64,000 bases of DNA from RYN-122 sp963761655 (GTDB lineage: Bacteria > Actinomycetota > Actinomycetes > Mycobacteriales > SCTD01), in assembly GCA_963761655.1 (NCBI GenBank), contig CAVXHI010000001.1:310001-374000 (forward strand), read 5' to 3'. The notes under the pieces are model-generated. The model had not been told where the DNA came from and made no database searches. It saw only the letters and a program-made list of their open reading frames with translations. Made by a program: the position numbers and the translations under genes. This document shows, piece by piece, positions 36,442 through 44,946 of this stretch; positions within the stretch are counted from its first letter, which is position 1; the number at the start of each line of letters is the position of its first letter.

Positions 36442-36636
36442 CTAGCGCTCGTCGTCGTCCGGGAGCGCGTAGGGGTCGTCCTCGTCCTCGTCGTCCTCCG
36501 CGACCGCGGGGCTGAACGGCGAGGGCGTGATGCCCGCCAGCTCGGCCTTCAGCCGCTCGGGGTCGAGGCTGCCGCCGCTGTACTTCAGCTCGCGAGCGAC
36601 CTTCGTCTGCTTTGCCTTTGCACGGCCGCGCCCCAT
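36442..36636 (-). CDS. DUF3073 family protein
   Basis: A 64-residue actinobacterial protein. The basic N terminus MGRGRAKAKQTKVARELKY and the acidic tail DDEDEDDPYALPDDDE are the family signature. Function is unknown. In Streptomyces the same gene stands directly after purM, convergent to it, as here. An ATG start is used. Confidence 0.92.
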   Translation of the reverse strand: MGRGRAKAKQTKVARELKYSGGSLDPERLKAELAGITPSPFSPAVAEDDEDEDDPYALPDDDER

Positions 36637-36871
36637 GGCTCGACCCCCTCATGCGACGGGGCCGACGGCGAGGCGTCGGCCCGGAGACTGGTGACAGCGC
36701 GTGCACGTGACGGAGCCGCAGCCGCTCTGTCATGGCCGGTGCTCCTGGCCACACGGTACAGGGTCCCCGCGCTCCCCACACGGCGTCGGGCAGGCTGCAC
36801 CCGGACGGGTCAGCAGGTGAGGGCGCCGACGTGTCGAAGACAGGTCGGGACGACGACAGGACGGGGGGCAC
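36637..36871. other. intergenic region with a hairpin upstream of DUF3073
   Basis: This 235-base gap lies between divergent genes. A stem GGGCCGACG/CGTCGGCCC with a short loop (36658-36682) stands 22 bases upstream of the DUF3073 ATG and may be part of its leader. No gene or RNA family is recognised in the rest. Confidence 0.4.
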
Positions 36872-37306
36872 GTGAAGGTCGCAGGCACGGTGGTGCTGCT
36901 CGCGGTGGGAGCGGCGAGCACGCTGGGCGCGGTCGTCCCGGCCGGAGCGGCGCAGGCGGCCCCGCGGGTCACGAAGGGCGCGTGGACGACCACGGCGACG
37001 GTGCCCGACCCGACCACGGGAGGCGCCCCCTCCGACACGTGCGAGGGCCTGGCCTCGGCCCGGTACCGGCGCGCGCTGGCCCTTCCCGGGCCCGGCGTCC
37101 TGCGCCTCACCCTCACCAGCACCGGCGACTGGGGGCTCGCGGTCCGGGACGCCCGCGGCCGCGCGCTCGGACGCGCCGACAGCCAGGTCTCCCAGCCCGA
37201 GCGGCTCGCCCTGCGCGTCCGCGCCGCCAGCAGGGTGCTGGTCGACGCGTGCAACTTCGCCGGCGCCCCGACCGCCCGGGTGTCCTGGACGTTCACCCGG
37301 ACCTGA
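36872..37306 (+). CDS. hypothetical secreted protein
   Basis: A 144-residue protein with an N-terminal signal peptide (VVLLAVGAASTLGAVVPAG, cleavage likely near AQAAP, residue 31). The mature part is beta-rich with two cysteines that could form one disulfide (near residues 57 and 129). No family is recognised; the fold could resemble small secreted beta-sandwich proteins. GTG start after a GGGGGGCAC stretch. Its stop codon lies inside the first unit of the tandem repeat that follows. Confidence 0.65.
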   Translation: MKVAGTVVLLAVGAASTLGAVVPAGAAQAAPRVTKGAWTTTATVPDPTTGGAPSDTCEGLASARYRRALALPGPGVLRLTLTSTGDWGLAVRDARGRALGRADSQVSQPERLALRVRAASRVLVDACNFAGAPTARVSWTFTRT

Positions 37307-37419
37307 GCGGCCGGACGACCGCGGGCACCCGCACCTGAGCGGCCGGACGTCCGCGGGCACCCGCACCTGAGCGGCCAGCCCGACCGCGGGCACCCGGACC
37401 TGACCGTCCGGGCACCCGC
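37301..37419. repeat. short tandem repeat, three full units and one partial, period 32-33
   Basis: Units begin ACCTGA at 37301, 37333, 37365 and 37398. The first two are identical in 31 of 32 bases, the third differs at a few positions and has one extra base, and the fourth is truncated. Each full unit can fold GCGG...CCGC. The first unit contains the last codon and stop of the secreted-protein gene, so the array looks like a duplication of that gene's 3' end. It may also act as a terminator between the convergent genes. Confidence 0.75.
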
Positions 37420-37443
37420 GCCGCGCTGCGAGCCCGTGCCCCG

Positions 37444-38523
37444 CTACAGCCCTCGCGCCGCCGCCATGCGGCGCTCGCCGAGCCGGTCGGCCGCGACCGC
37501 CGGCGGCACGCCCTCGGACTCCGCCAGCGCGAACACCTCGAGCGTCGTGTCGAAGATCCTCGACGCCCCCTGCTTCGCCCGGTCGAAGGAGAACCCGCCC
37601 TCGCCGATCGCCTCGTCGCCGACCTGCACGACGCCGCCCGCGTTGGCGACGTAGTCCGGGGCGTAGAGGACCCCGGCGTCGGCGAGCAGCTTCTCCACCC
37701 CGGGGTGGGCGAGCTGGTTGTTGGCCGCTCCGCACACCACCCGGGCCTGCAGCCGCGGGACGACCTCGTCGGTGAGCGAGCCGCCCAGCGCGCAGGGCGC
37801 GTAGACGTCGAGGGCGAGCCCCGGCAGCTCCTGCACCGTCGAGGCCTCGGCGCCGAGCGCGGTCGCCCGGGCCACGGCGGCGTCCGCGACGTCGCTCACG
37901 ACCACGGACGCGCCGTCCTGCAGGAGGTGCTCGACGAGGTGCAGGCCGACCTTGCCGACCCCCTCGACGCCCACCCGCCTGCCGGCCAGGGTCGGCTCGC
38001 CCCAGACCTGCTGCGCCGCCGCCCGCATCGCCTGGAACACGCCGTACGCCGTGAGGACGGCGCTGTCGCCGGCGCCGCCGCGCTCGGGCGAGCGCCCGGT
38101 CACGAAGCGGCTGGTCTCGGAGACGACGTCCATGTCGGGGACGAAGGTGCCGACGTCGCACGCCGTGTAGTAGCGGCCGCCGAGGGCCTCGACCATGCGC
38201 CCGTAGGCGCGCAGGAGGTCGTCGGTCTTGTCGCGGGCGGGGTCGCCGAGGATCACGGCCTTGCCGCCACCGAGGGCGAGGCCGGCGCAGGCCGCCTTGT
38301 AGGCCATCGCGCGGGACAGCGCCAGGACGTCGGTGAGGGCGGCGTCCTCGGAGGCGTACGGGTAGAACCGCGTGCCGCCGAGGGCCGGCCCGAGGGCGGT
38401 GCTGTAGACGGCGATGATCGCCTTGAGGCCCGAGGCGCGGTCCTGGCAGAAGACCACCTGCTCGTGGCCGGCGTCCTGCAGGTGGTCGGTGCGGTCGAAG
38501 ACGCCCACGGCGTGCTCCTTCAT
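37444..38523 (-). CDS. leucine/valine dehydrogenase (Glu/Leu/Phe/Val dehydrogenase family)
   Basis: Oxidative deamination of branched-chain amino acids to the keto acids with NAD. The 359 residues carry the catalytic lysine in GLALGGGKAVI (about residues 80-90), the substrate site ACDVGTFVPDMD, the NAD motif VEGVGKVG near residue 180 and APCALGG. In Streptomyces the valine dehydrogenase gene occupies the same position near purM and bldC. Starts at ATG. Confidence 0.9.
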   Translation of the reverse strand: MKEHAVGVFDRTDHLQDAGHEQVVFCQDRASGLKAIIAVYSTALGPALGGTRFYPYASEDAALTDVLALSRAMAYKAACAGLALGGGKAVILGDPARDKTDDLLRAYGRMVEALGGRYYTACDVGTFVPDMDVVSETSRFVTGRSPERGGAGDSAVLTAYGVFQAMRAAAQQVWGEPTLAGRRVGVEGVGKVGLHLVEHLLQDGASVVVSDVADAAVARATALGAEASTVQELPGLALDVYAPCALGGSLTDEVVPRLQARVVCGAANNQLAHPGVEKLLADAGVLYAPDYVANAGGVVQVGDEAIGEGGFSFDRAKQGASRIFDTTLEVFALAESEGVPPAVAADRLGERRMAAARGL

Positions 38524-38642
38524 CAGTGCCGGGGCCCACGCACGTGATCGACGCTGCGGGCCGTGCGGCGGACGGCGGGGGAGGTGTGCCCCAGATCACG
38601 GCCGAGCCTAGCGACGGCCTCCCCCGTGCCACGATCTGACCC

Positions 38643-39473
38643 ATGACCGCTCCGGCGCAGCTGCGCGTCTACGAGCCGCTCGCGGCCTTCCCGGACGGCG
38701 AGCGGGAGCACTGGAGCGCCTACGCCGCGGAGGGCCGGGCGCCGGAGCGTGCCCGCAGCGCCGTCCTGGAGCGGGCCGCCGTCGTCCGGGCCCTGGCCGG
38801 GCTGCCCCCCGGGCTGGTCGACGAGCCGGGGCAGGCCCTCGTCACCGACCTCGACGGCGTCACGCTGGTCTGCCCGCTCCGCACCCGGGTCCGGGCCGCC
38901 GAGGCGCTGGTCGAGTGGCGCGGGACCCTGCACGAGGACCTCGTGGACGCCTTCCTGCCGCGGGCCGTCGCCGACGCCGCCGTCGAGGAGCTGCACGCCT
39001 GGCAGGAGGCCCACCCCGACCTCCGCACCGCGGTCCTGACCAGCACCTGGTCGGTGCCGCTGACCTGGTTCGTCCTGGTCGACGCCGACGAGCGGACCGT
39101 CAGCCTGGGTGAGGGCAGCGTGCGCACGGGCCGGGAGCTCGTCTACCGGACGGCGATGTCGCGGGCCCGGCGGCGGACCGCCCGCACCCTGTCGGTGCTC
39201 CGCCGGACGCTCGGCGACGAGGGCGTCGTCGGGCAGGTGGAGGACCTCGGCCGCTGGCTGGAGGAGTTCCACCCGCGGTCGCTCGTCGAGCTCGACTACG
39301 GCGGTCTGGTGCACCTGCTGGGCGACGACGAGCTGGTCGCCGACGAGAGCGCCCGCGACGTCGCCGAGGCGGTCACGGCCCTCGGCGAGGCCGACGGCGA
39401 CCGGGCCGGGGCGGCGTACGCGCGGGTGGTCGAGCGCATGAAGGCGCTGCAGGCCGTGGAGAGCGCGAACTAG
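38643..39473 (+). CDS. conserved actinobacterial hypothetical protein
   Basis: A 276-residue protein with an ATG start. It is read between the amino-acid dehydrogenase gene and bldC, a position held by a hypothetical gene in Streptomyces too. It has an N-terminal helical part (EREHWSAYAAEG), a central alpha-beta part (VLTSTWSVPLTWFVLV, ELVYRTAMSRARRRTARTL) and an acidic C-terminal half. No motif reveals a function. Confidence 0.75.
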   Translation: MTAPAQLRVYEPLAAFPDGEREHWSAYAAEGRAPERARSAVLERAAVVRALAGLPPGLVDEPGQALVTDLDGVTLVCPLRTRVRAAEALVEWRGTLHEDLVDAFLPRAVADAAVEELHAWQEAHPDLRTAVLTSTWSVPLTWFVLVDADERTVSLGEGSVRTGRELVYRTAMSRARRRTARTLSVLRRTLGDEGVVGQVEDLGRWLEEFHPRSLVELDYGGLVHLLGDDELVADESARDVAEAVTALGEADGDRAGAAYARVVERMKALQAVESAN

Positions 39474-39585
39474 GGCGCTCTAGTCCCGAGATGGCTCCAA
39501 CGGGCCATACCGCCGAAGGCGGACATCGCGCACGATCGGCGTCCGGGACAGGCGAGCGCCCGTCCCGCACCCGAGAGGACCCGAC

Positions 39586-39792
39586 ATGAGCACCCGCACC
39601 CACGAGGCCGAGGCCCTGCTGACCCCTGCCGAGGTCGCGTCGATGTTCCGCGTGGACCCCAAGACGGTCACCCGCTGGGCGAAGTCGGGCAAGCTCACCA
39701 GCATCCGCACCCTCGGCGGCCACCGCCGCTACCGCGAGGCCGAGGTCAAGGGCCTGCTCGCCGGCATCCCCGCGCCGCGCGCCGAGGGCTGA
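39586..39792 (+). CDS. bldC: developmental regulator BldC (MerR-like)
   Basis: A 68-residue winged-helix DNA-binding protein related to the MerR/excisionase domain. The helix-turn-helix reads LLTPAEVASMFRVDPKTVTRWAK, followed by the wing GGHRRYREAEVKGLL. In Streptomyces BldC binds DNA cooperatively and delays entry into development. The gene begins at an ATG 9 bases after GAGAGGA. Conservation in non-sporulating actinobacteria is common, so it does not prove a complex life cycle. Confidence 0.92.
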   Translation: MSTRTHEAEALLTPAEVASMFRVDPKTVTRWAKSGKLTSIRTLGGHRRYREAEVKGLLAGIPAPRAEG

Positions 39793-39872
39793 CCCTCCCG
39801 CACCTGCTCGTCCCGACGGCGCCGCTCCCCACCGGGGACCGGCGCCGCCGGCGTGTCTGGGAGACTCGCGGC

Positions 39873-40394
39873 GTGGGCGTGTTCTGCGTGGACCGCGCGG
39901 GGGTGCAGGTCTTCGGCACGTCCCACCGCCTGTGGGGGCTGCTCGGGGACGTGCTGGCCGCGCTGCAGGCCGAGCAGGTGGCCGCGGCCTGGACCTTCGA
40001 CGGGTACGTCCCGTCCTGGCTGGCGCGGTCCTGGGGCGACCTGCTGTTCCGCGACCTCGGTGAGGTCGTGCTCGTGTGCCGGCCCCTCCCCGGGCACAGC
40101 AGCGAGCTCCAGCCGGTCGGGACCTACCGCCGCGGGAGCCCGGCGGCTGCTGCCCTGACCCGGGCGGGCGAGCACCTCAGCGTCTACGACACGCCGGTCG
40201 CCACCGCACTGCTCGCCTTCGCCCAGACCTGCACGGCCACGGCCGGCTTCAGCGTCACCACCCTGCGGCCGCCCGCGCCCGGCAGCCCCCGCAGCGAGGT
40301 CGCCGTCCGCCGTCTGCTGGCGCGGAGCGGCATGCTGGGGGTGACCGGGCGCGGTTCGGGCAGGCTGGTCGGAGCTCCCCGCCGACGACGATGA
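39873..40394 (+). CDS. hypothetical protein upstream of the DUF475 gene
   Basis: I do not recognise this 173-residue protein. It starts with GTG and has a compact alpha-beta N-terminal half (residues 1-70), a central VSRP-type strand and a basic, proline-containing C terminus. Helix, strand and charge content look like a normal cytoplasmic protein, and codon use matches its neighbours. It ends 10 bases before the DUF475 gene and may be co-transcribed with it. Confidence 0.6.
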   Translation: MGVFCVDRAGVQVFGTSHRLWGLLGDVLAALQAEQVAAAWTFDGYVPSWLARSWGDLLFRDLGEVVLVCRPLPGHSSELQPVGTYRRGSPAAAALTRAGEHLSVYDTPVATALLAFAQTCTATAGFSVTTLRPPAPGSPRSEVAVRRLLARSGMLGVTGRGSGRLVGAPRRRR

Positions 40395-40404
40395 AGGACG
40401 ACGC

Positions 40405-41490
40405 ATGCTGATCCGCAACTTCGGGTGGGCCGCGGCCCTGACGGTGGCCGCGGTCGTCGTCGCCGCCGTCACGGGCGGGATCGGCACCGCGCTGATCGTG
40501 CTGCTGCTCGGCGTCCTCGAGATCTCGCTGTCGTTCGACAACGCGGTGGTCAACGCCAAGGTGCTCGAGCGCATGCACCCGGTCTGGCAGCGGCTGTTCC
40601 TGACCGTCGGCATCCTCATCGCCGTCTTCGGGATGCGCCTGGTGCTGCCGATCCTCATCGTCTCGATCACCGCGGGCCTCGGGTTCGGCGAGGTCATCGA
40701 CCTGGCGCTCAACGACTCCCAGCGGTACGGCGAGGAGCTGGCCGCCTCCGAGGCGCTCATCTACGCCTTCGGCGGGACCTTCCTGCTCATGATCTTCCTG
40801 GACTTCGTGCTCGACCCCGAGCGCGAGATCCTGTGGCTGACGCCGGTCGAGAAGGCGCTGCAGAAGATCGGCAAGCTCGACCAGCTCTCGGTGCTGCTCG
40901 CCCTCGGCGGGATCTACCTCATGTCGCGGCTCGCGCCCGAGGACGAGGTCACGAAGGTCCTGCTCGCCGGCATCGCCGGCCTGGTCACCTACCTCGCGGT
41001 CAACGGCCTGGACGCCCTGTTCGAGGAGTCCATGGAGAACCGCGAGGGCGAGGACACCGGCCCGGCCGGCGGCAAGATGACGATGGCCGTCTTCAAGGCG
41101 GGCGTCTTCTCCTTCCTCTACCTCGAGGTCCTCGACGCGTCGTTCTCCTTCGACGGCGTCATCGGCGCGTTCGCCATCTCCGACGAGGTCCTCGTCATCG
41201 CCCTCGGCCTCGGCATCGGCGCCTTCTGGATCCGCTCGCTGACCATCTACCTGGTCCGGGCCGGGACGCTGTCGGAGTACGTGTACCTCGAGCACGGCGC
41301 CCACTGGGCGATCGGCGTGCTCGCCGGCATCATGCTGTTCTCGGTGAAGTACCACATCAGCGAGGTCGTCACGGGCCTCACCGGCGTCGCGTTCATCCTG
41401 CTGTCGCTGTACAGCTCGGTGCGCGAGCGTCGGGAGCGCGACGTCGACGTGCAGGACAGCGAGAAGGTCCTCGGCACGACGCAGCGGTAG
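40405..41490 (+). CDS. DUF475 domain (TerC-like) integral membrane protein
   Basis: A 361-residue protein with about nine transmembrane helices. The two acidic TerC-type motifs are EISLSFDNAVVNAKVL (near residue 45) and VLDASFSFDGVIGAFA (near 247), which are thought to handle metal ions in this superfamily. The ATG at 40405 is preceded by GGACGACGC. The gene lies only 4 bases from the convergent minus-strand block that contains the terD genes, so a TerC-like partner and the Ter proteins are neighbours. Confidence 0.88.
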   Translation: MLIRNFGWAAALTVAAVVVAAVTGGIGTALIVLLLGVLEISLSFDNAVVNAKVLERMHPVWQRLFLTVGILIAVFGMRLVLPILIVSITAGLGFGEVIDLALNDSQRYGEELAASEALIYAFGGTFLLMIFLDFVLDPEREILWLTPVEKALQKIGKLDQLSVLLALGGIYLMSRLAPEDEVTKVLLAGIAGLVTYLAVNGLDALFEESMENREGEDTGPAGGKMTMAVFKAGVFSFLYLEVLDASFSFDGVIGAFAISDEVLVIALGLGIGAFWIRSLTIYLVRAGTLSEYVYLEHGAHWAIGVLAGIMLFSVKYHISEVVTGLTGVAFILLSLYSSVRERRERDVDVQDSEKVLGTTQR

Positions 41491-41493
41491 GGG

Positions 41494-42198
41494 TCAGCTC
41501 CCGGCCCGGCCCAGGGAGGCGAGCAGCGCGCCGAAGCCGTCCGCAGCCCGGGGCTGGCGCCGGGAGGACGTGACGACGGGGTGCGCCGCGACCCGGGCGA
41601 CCCGCAGGCCGTGGAGCTCCAGGGCGGCGACGAGGGCGTGGTCCTCCGCGAGGGCCAGCGGCGGGAACCCGCCGACCCGGGCGTAGGCGGCGGCGGACAG
41701 GCTCAGGTTCGCCCCGTGCACGTGCGGGTGGTCCGGCCCGGTCCAGGCGTAGCGCTCGGCGAAGCGCCGGACGACGGCGTCGTCGTGCCCGGACCAGTCG
41801 GCGACGGCGACCGTCCCCGCGACGGCGTCCCACCCGTCGGCCCGCCAGCGCAGCTGGTCCGCCAGCCAGGAGGCCGGGACGCGGCTGTCGGCGTCGGTGG
41901 TGGCGAGCCAGAGCTGGTCCAGGGGCACGCCGGACTCCTCGACGACGCGACCGAGGCCGAGCCGGCGGGCCGCCCCCGCGTTGCGCAGGTCGACCTCCAG
42001 GACCTCGGCGCCGGCGGCGCGGGCGACGTCCGCGGTGGCGTCCCCGCAGCGGTCGGCCACCACCACGAGCCGCACGGGAGGCACCCCCGGGTGCTGGGCG
42101 GCCAGGTGCAGCGAAGCCAGGCACGCCGGCAGCAGCTCCTGCTCGTCGTGCGCGGGGACGACGACGGCGACGGCCAGCGGGAGGGGGACGCTCAGCAC
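41494..42198 (-). CDS. family 2 glycosyltransferase
   Basis: A 234-residue GT-A enzyme. The N-terminal VVVPAHDEQELLPAC, the DxD-type ATTDADSRVP and the acceptor-side HVHGANLSLSAAAY are the family pattern. The sugar donor and acceptor are unknown. It is the last gene of a coupled minus-strand cassette with a methyltransferase, a PIG-L deacetylase and an acyl-CoA dehydrogenase. Its GTG start overlaps the methyltransferase stop by seven bases. Confidence 0.85.
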   Translation of the reverse strand: MLSVPLPLAVAVVVPAHDEQELLPACLASLHLAAQHPGVPPVRLVVVADRCGDATADVARAAGAEVLEVDLRNAGAARRLGLGRVVEESGVPLDQLWLATTDADSRVPASWLADQLRWRADGWDAVAGTVAVADWSGHDDAVVRRFAERYAWTGPDHPHVHGANLSLSAAAYARVGGFPPLALAEDHALVAALELHGLRVARVAAHPVVTSSRRQPRAADGFGALLASLGRAGS

Positions 42199-42815
42199 AG
42201 GCCCTCCCGGGCGGCCACCGACACGTGCCCGCCCTCGCCCGGCCGGGGCCGGACGTGGACGGACAGGGCGAGGTCGGCCTCGACGTGGTGCACCGTCCGG
42301 ACCAGCTCTCCGGCGGCCGCCTCCGCCACGGCGTCCTGGACGGCGTCGCCGGTCTGCGGGTAGTCCGCGACCGGGTGCCGCCAGTGGACGGACAGCAGCG
42401 TGCCGCCGGGCTCGACCGCCGCGACGGCCGCGGCCGCGACGGCGACCAGGTCGGCGTCGCCGAGGTAGTAGAGGAGCTCGGACAGCACGACGAGGTCGAA
42501 CGTCCCCGCCGGCCAGCCCGCGGGGAGGGCGGCCTGCGCGAGCCGGACGTGCGGCGCTCCGGCCAGCCGGGCCGCGGCCCGGGACAGCGCCTCCGACGAG
42601 ACGTCGGTGGCGAGCAGGGTGTCGCAGCGGCCGGCCAGGTCCAGGGTCAGGACGCCGAGGGAGCAGCCCGGCTCGAAGCCGCTGCGGTAGCGGCGCTGCG
42701 GCAGGGCGGCGAGCGTGAGGGCCCGCTTGCGCTCCTCGTACCAGCGGTCGACGAACCCCCAGGGGTCGTCCGCGCCGGCGTAGACCCCGGTGAAGTACTC
42801 CTCGGGCAGCGTCAT
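42192..42815 (-). CDS. NodS-like SAM-dependent methyltransferase
   Basis: A 207-residue methyltransferase. FTGVYAGADDPWGFVDRWYEERKRAL and FEPGCSLGVLTLDLAGR, then ATDVSSEALSRA and DLVVLSELLYYL, match the NodS type that methylates amino groups of sugar or chitin-like substrates in nodulation; here the target is unknown. Its ATG overlaps the PIG-L stop (ATGA), so it is coupled inside the cassette. Confidence 0.85.
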   Translation of the reverse strand: MTLPEEYFTGVYAGADDPWGFVDRWYEERKRALTLAALPQRRYRSGFEPGCSLGVLTLDLAGRCDTLLATDVSSEALSRAAARLAGAPHVRLAQAALPAGWPAGTFDLVVLSELLYYLGDADLVAVAAAAVAAVEPGGTLLSVHWRHPVADYPQTGDAVQDAVAEAAAGELVRTVHHVEADLALSVHVRPRPGEGGHVSVAAREGLC

Positions 42816-43544
42816 GCCAGCAGCACCTCCTCGGGACGCTGGAAGTGCGCCAGGACCGCGGGAGGGACGACGGCGGCGTCCTCGGGCGCCGGGCCGAGGG
42901 GCGCCGTCTGGCTCGGGTAGCAGGCGAGGGCGGCCTGCTTCCGCGCGAGGGCACCCGCGGGCAGCGGCAGGCGCACGGCGCGGTCCCACGGGACGCGCGG
43001 GTCGCCGGGCGAGGCCCAGTGCCAGGCCCAGAGCGGGTAGGACACCAGCCGCGCCCCCGTGAGGGCGCAGGCCGACGCGGCGGCCCGCCCCGCGGCGTCG
43101 TGGTCGGGATGGCCGTCGGCCTCGAACGGGGCGACGCACCAGTCGTGCGGCCCCAGCAGCGGTGCCAGGGCCTCGGCGAGAGGCTGCTCGCCCGCGGTCA
43201 GGCCGCCGTCCGGCAGGTGCAGCCGGAGGTGCTCCGGTCCGCCGAGGGCCTCGAGGGCCGCGTGGGTCTCCGCGGTCCGCAGCGCGCGCAGCTGGTCGGG
43301 CGTCGCCGCCGTGCTGCCCGGGTGGGACGCCTCGCCGTCGGTGGCGGCCACCAGGACGACCTCCGCTGCCGGCGTCGAGGAGCAGGGCCATCAGGCCCCC
43401 GACCGCGAGCGTCTCGTCGTCGGGGTGGGGGGCGACGACGACGGCGCGACGGCAGGCGGTGACGTCCAGCACCGGCAGCTGCGCGAGCACGGGCCAGGCC
43501 CGCCAGAGCTGCTCGTCCGTGCCCTCGCCCGGCACGAAGGTCAC
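42812..43544 (-). pseudogene. PIG-L family deacetylase, interrupted by a +1 frameshift
   Basis: The first 51 or so residues contain the zinc motif VVVAPHPDDETLAVGG (AHPDDE type), which belongs to N-acetylglucosamine deacetylases such as MshB. The rest reads one base out of phase from about 43361-43375, beginning VAATDGEASHPGS and containing the second zinc His in EADGHPDHDAAGR. Removing one base gives a continuous protein of about 243 residues with all motifs intact; total length is 3n+1. Neighbours on both sides are coupled by overlaps (GTGA and ATGA), so the gene is inside a maintained operon. Confidence 0.8.
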
Positions 43545-44500
43545 CACCCCGGGTCCTGCAGGAGCGCGAGCTCGCCGAGCTGGGCGAGGTCGGTCTCGGC
43601 GTGGCTCTGCCGCAGGTAGACCGGGAGGTCGGCGGCCAGGGCCGCGTGCTGGGCGTCGCGGCACAGCGGCCCGGCGCCGAGGGCCCGTCCGACCCGGTCG
43701 AGCACCTCGGTGGCGGCCCGCTCGGTCTGGGCGCGCACCCGGGCGGCCCGCCGGTGCTGGTCGGCCTGCGGGTCGGCGTCGACCGCGGCGGCGGCCTCCT
43801 GCAGGGCGACGGCGACGGCCGACAGCGCAGCGTCGACCGCGCCGAGGTGGGCCAGCGCGTGCGGGCCCCGACGGGCGGCCGACGTCCGCAGCGCCCGCCC
43901 GAGCCCGACCGCCCCGCCGTGCCAGCAGGCGGCGACGGCCACCGCGCCGTGCCAGAAGCCGGGCCGGTCGAGGTAGCTGCCCGGGCCCCCGACGGCGACG
44001 GCCGGGGTGTCGGGGAAGACGACGTCGAGGCTGTCGCTGCCGGCCATGCCCACGGCGGGCCAGGTGCCGGGCACGGCGCGGGTGCCGGCGAGGTCGACGG
44101 CGAACAGCCGGTACCCGTCCGGCGCGTCGGCGGTGACGAGGGCGTGGGTGAGGGCGCGGGCCCCGGAGCACCAGGGCTTCGTGCCGGACAGCCGCCAGCC
44201 GTCCGGGACGGGGCGGGCGGTGAGGGCGGGCTCCGGCGGGTGCGCCGCCCAGACCCCCCAGCGGGACCCCGCGGGGGCCGGCGGACCGGCCAGCTCGGCC
44301 AGGACCGCGAGCGCGTCGAGGTGCGCCTCGGCCAGCCGGGCGACGCAGAGGTCGACGGCGGCGAGCTCCACCAGGGCCCGCCAGCGCTGCAGGGTGCCCC
44401 CGCTGCCGGGCAGCGGCAGGTCCAGCCGTCCCTCGTCGACGCAGGCCCGGAAGGCGGCGGTCACGGCGGCGACCCGGGGCGGCAGGTCCTCGGGCGGCAC
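43541..44500 (-). CDS. acyl-CoA dehydrogenase-like protein
   Basis: A 319-residue flavoprotein of the acyl-CoA dehydrogenase fold, first in the cassette with PIG-L, methyltransferase and glycosyltransferase. Visible features are GTKPWCSGARALTHAL (the substrate/FAD region), PAVGMAGSDSLDVVF and the helical C-terminal domain with GRALGAGPLCRDAQHA. It is shorter than standard acyl-CoA dehydrogenases (about 380) and lacks the N-terminal helical domain, so its chemistry is uncertain. A GTG start is used; its stop overlaps the PIG-L start. Confidence 0.8.
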   Translation of the reverse strand: MPPEDLPPRVAAVTAAFRACVDEGRLDLPLPGSGGTLQRWRALVELAAVDLCVARLAEAHLDALAVLAELAGPPAPAGSRWGVWAAHPPEPALTARPVPDGWRLSGTKPWCSGARALTHALVTADAPDGYRLFAVDLAGTRAVPGTWPAVGMAGSDSLDVVFPDTPAVAVGGPGSYLDRPGFWHGAVAVAACWHGGAVGLGRALRTSAARRGPHALAHLGAVDAALSAVAVALQEAAAAVDADPQADQHRRAARVRAQTERAATEVLDRVGRALGAGPLCRDAQHAALAADLPVYLRQSHAETDLAQLGELALLQDPGW

Positions 44501-44523
44501 CCCCGGACCCTACGGGCGCCCGC

Positions 44524-44946
44524 TCAGCCGTGCCCGACGGTGGCCCCGCCGCAGGTCGCCAGCCAGCCCGCGACGTGCAGCAGCAGCGGCCCGAGCGGGT
44601 CGTCCATGACACCGGTCCGCTCGGCCAGCGGCGGCAGGCCGGCCCACGGGTCGGGGGCGGTCCGGCGTCGTCCGCGCTGCAGGCTGACCGGCGCGGCCAC
44701 CAGCCCCCGGGGGCGCAGCTGGGCGCGGCGGTCGTCCCAGACCGACACCAGGACGAGGTCGGGCAGGTGGTCGAACAGGGCCTGCGACCAGGCCGCGCAG
44801 ACCTGGCTCGGGACGTACGCCGCCGGAGCGAGCAGGTCGCGGTCGGGCGCCTCGCAGGCGAGGAACGCCGAGGCGAGCAGCTGCACCTGCAGGGTCGACA
44901 GCCGGAGCGCGTCGATCCGGGCACGACCCACCAGCTGGACGCTCAC
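44524..44946 (-). CDS. small hypothetical protein at the end of the Ter-associated operon
   Basis: A 140-residue protein read from a GTG that overlaps the stop of the HAD gene (GTGA). It consists of an N-terminal helical region (RIDALRLSTLQVQLLASAF), a central VSVWDDRRAQLR segment and a C terminus of short helices. I do not recognise a family. Because of the coupling it should belong to the same metabolic module; in published descriptions of such loci an ATP-grasp enzyme is often found, but this protein is too short to be one. Confidence 0.65.
   Translation of the reverse strand: MSVQLVGRARIDALRLSTLQVQLLASAFLACEAPDRDLLAPAAYVPSQVCAAWSQALFDHLPDLVLVSVWDDRRAQLRPRGLVAAPVSLQRGRRRTAPDPWAGLPPLAERTGVMDDPLGPLLLHVAGWLATCGGATVGHG

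Noticed and set aside
37301..37419. CRISPR-like array
   Set aside because: The repeats are directly adjacent with no spacers, only three full copies, and no cas gene is near.
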